In this document: positions 21,861 to 22,058 of the stretch, piece after piece
Position numbering within the stretch: the first letter of the stretch is position 1
How the letters are laid out: each line of letters starts with the position of its first letter
Assembly: GCA_947624945.1 (NCBI GenBank)
Contig: CANQMJ010000025.1
Location: 1 to 22,058 of the forward strand
Direction of reading: 5' to 3'
DNA length: 22,058 bases
From: an uncultured Clostridia bacterium
GTDB taxonomy: Bacteria; Bacillota; Clostridia; Oscillospirales; CAG-272
Program-made: the position numbers and the translations under genes
Notes under the pieces: model-generated
The model's database searches: none
Told to the model about the DNA's origin: nothing
The model's input: the letters and a program-made list of their open reading frames with translations, nothing else

Positions 21861-22058
21861 AACACACTCGTGCGATGCCCGGCGTGACACGGTCAAACGG
21901 AGACACGACGTTTCGACGGCGATATCGCCCCGTCGCGAGGGAGCTGTTATACCGAGGCTAAAACGCGGTCTGCGCCCCAGAGCCTTTTTTGCCGCCGACT
22001 GGATAACATCGACGAACACACGGGAGCCTCTTTCGGGTTCGACAAGGGGGACTTTCTT
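21849..22058 (-). CDS. Possible C-terminal fragment of an unrecognised gene
   Basis: On the minus strand one frame is open from the window edge to TGA at 21849-21851, giving 69 residues. It ends with GRRPRFSLGITAP, SRRGDIAVETS and a basic tail. The composition is Arg-rich and I recognise no family. The stop falls in the loop of a GC-rich hairpin, and the area is surrounded by structured repeats, so the frame may be chance within a repeat or RNA gene. Reported because it is the only long open frame at this end; the start, if any, lies beyond the window. Confidence 0.22.
   Translation of the reverse strand, partial: KKVPLVEPERGSRVFVDVIQSAAKKALGRRPRFSLGITAPSRRGDIAVETSCLRLTVSRRASHECVARR

Noticed and set aside
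21990..22058. tmRNA or RNase P RNA at the right edge, because of GGGTTCGAC and an AAAGTCC-like stretch
   Set aside because: The T-arm stem does not pair, there is no CCA end or tag frame, and the RNase P core around the motif is absent.

Overview
The window looks like chromosomal DNA of an uncultured, fairly GC-rich Gram-positive bacterium, most likely a gut-type member of the Clostridia (Firmicutes). Support comes from consensus sigma-A promoters (TTGACA, 17 bp, TATAAT-like), strong AGGAGG ribosome binding sites before most genes, a YtrA-type GntR regulator, an SLH-domain surface protein and carbohydrate ABC importer parts of Firmicutes type. The genus cannot be told from sequence reading alone.

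Layout. (1) 1-1964, minus strand: a short translationally coupled operon, GntR/YtrA-type repressor then ABC ATPase then ABC-2 permease (cut by the window edge), behind one promoter with an operator-like palindrome. (2) 1984-2078: a hairpin-rich repeat whose second copy lies at 21432-21529. (3) 2156-3973, plus strand: a two-gene operon for two small metal-dependent hydrolases (amidohydrolase-2 type, PHP type) ending in a perfect bidirectional terminator. (4) 17388-4009, minus strand: the main feature, a roughly 13-kb seven-gene operon read from one promoter: a 1094-aa secreted solute-binding protein, permease pair 1, an NHL-propeller/TPR/Yip1 membrane protein, a 1251-aa secreted DUF5696-type (glycoside-hydrolase-like) protein, and permease pair 2. 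No ATPase for this importer is in the window. (5) 17389-18091: a long gene-free divergent control region. (6) 18092-21415, plus strand: a 1107-aa SLH-domain surface protein. (7) 21416-22058: the second repeat copy, a third larger structured element sharing its 3' flank, and an unassigned end segment.

Working model (inference). The operon makes an extracytoplasmic machine that binds, perhaps modifies, and imports a complex carbohydrate. The large binding protein captures ligand. The DUF5696 protein acts on or presents a glycan outside the cell. The NHL-Yip1 protein is a membrane-tethered propeller with unknown partner. Two permease heterodimers either form two channels served by one binding protein or have different roles. 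Energy would have to come from a shared MsmX/UgpC-type ATPase encoded elsewhere. The least ordinary features are two domain insertions (a Cys4 zinc-ribbon-like module inside the binding protein, and a roughly 320-residue coiled coil plus Thr/Glu/Pro stalk inside the DUF5696 protein), two permease pairs with one binding protein, and the covarying cruciform repeat family at both ends of the locus.
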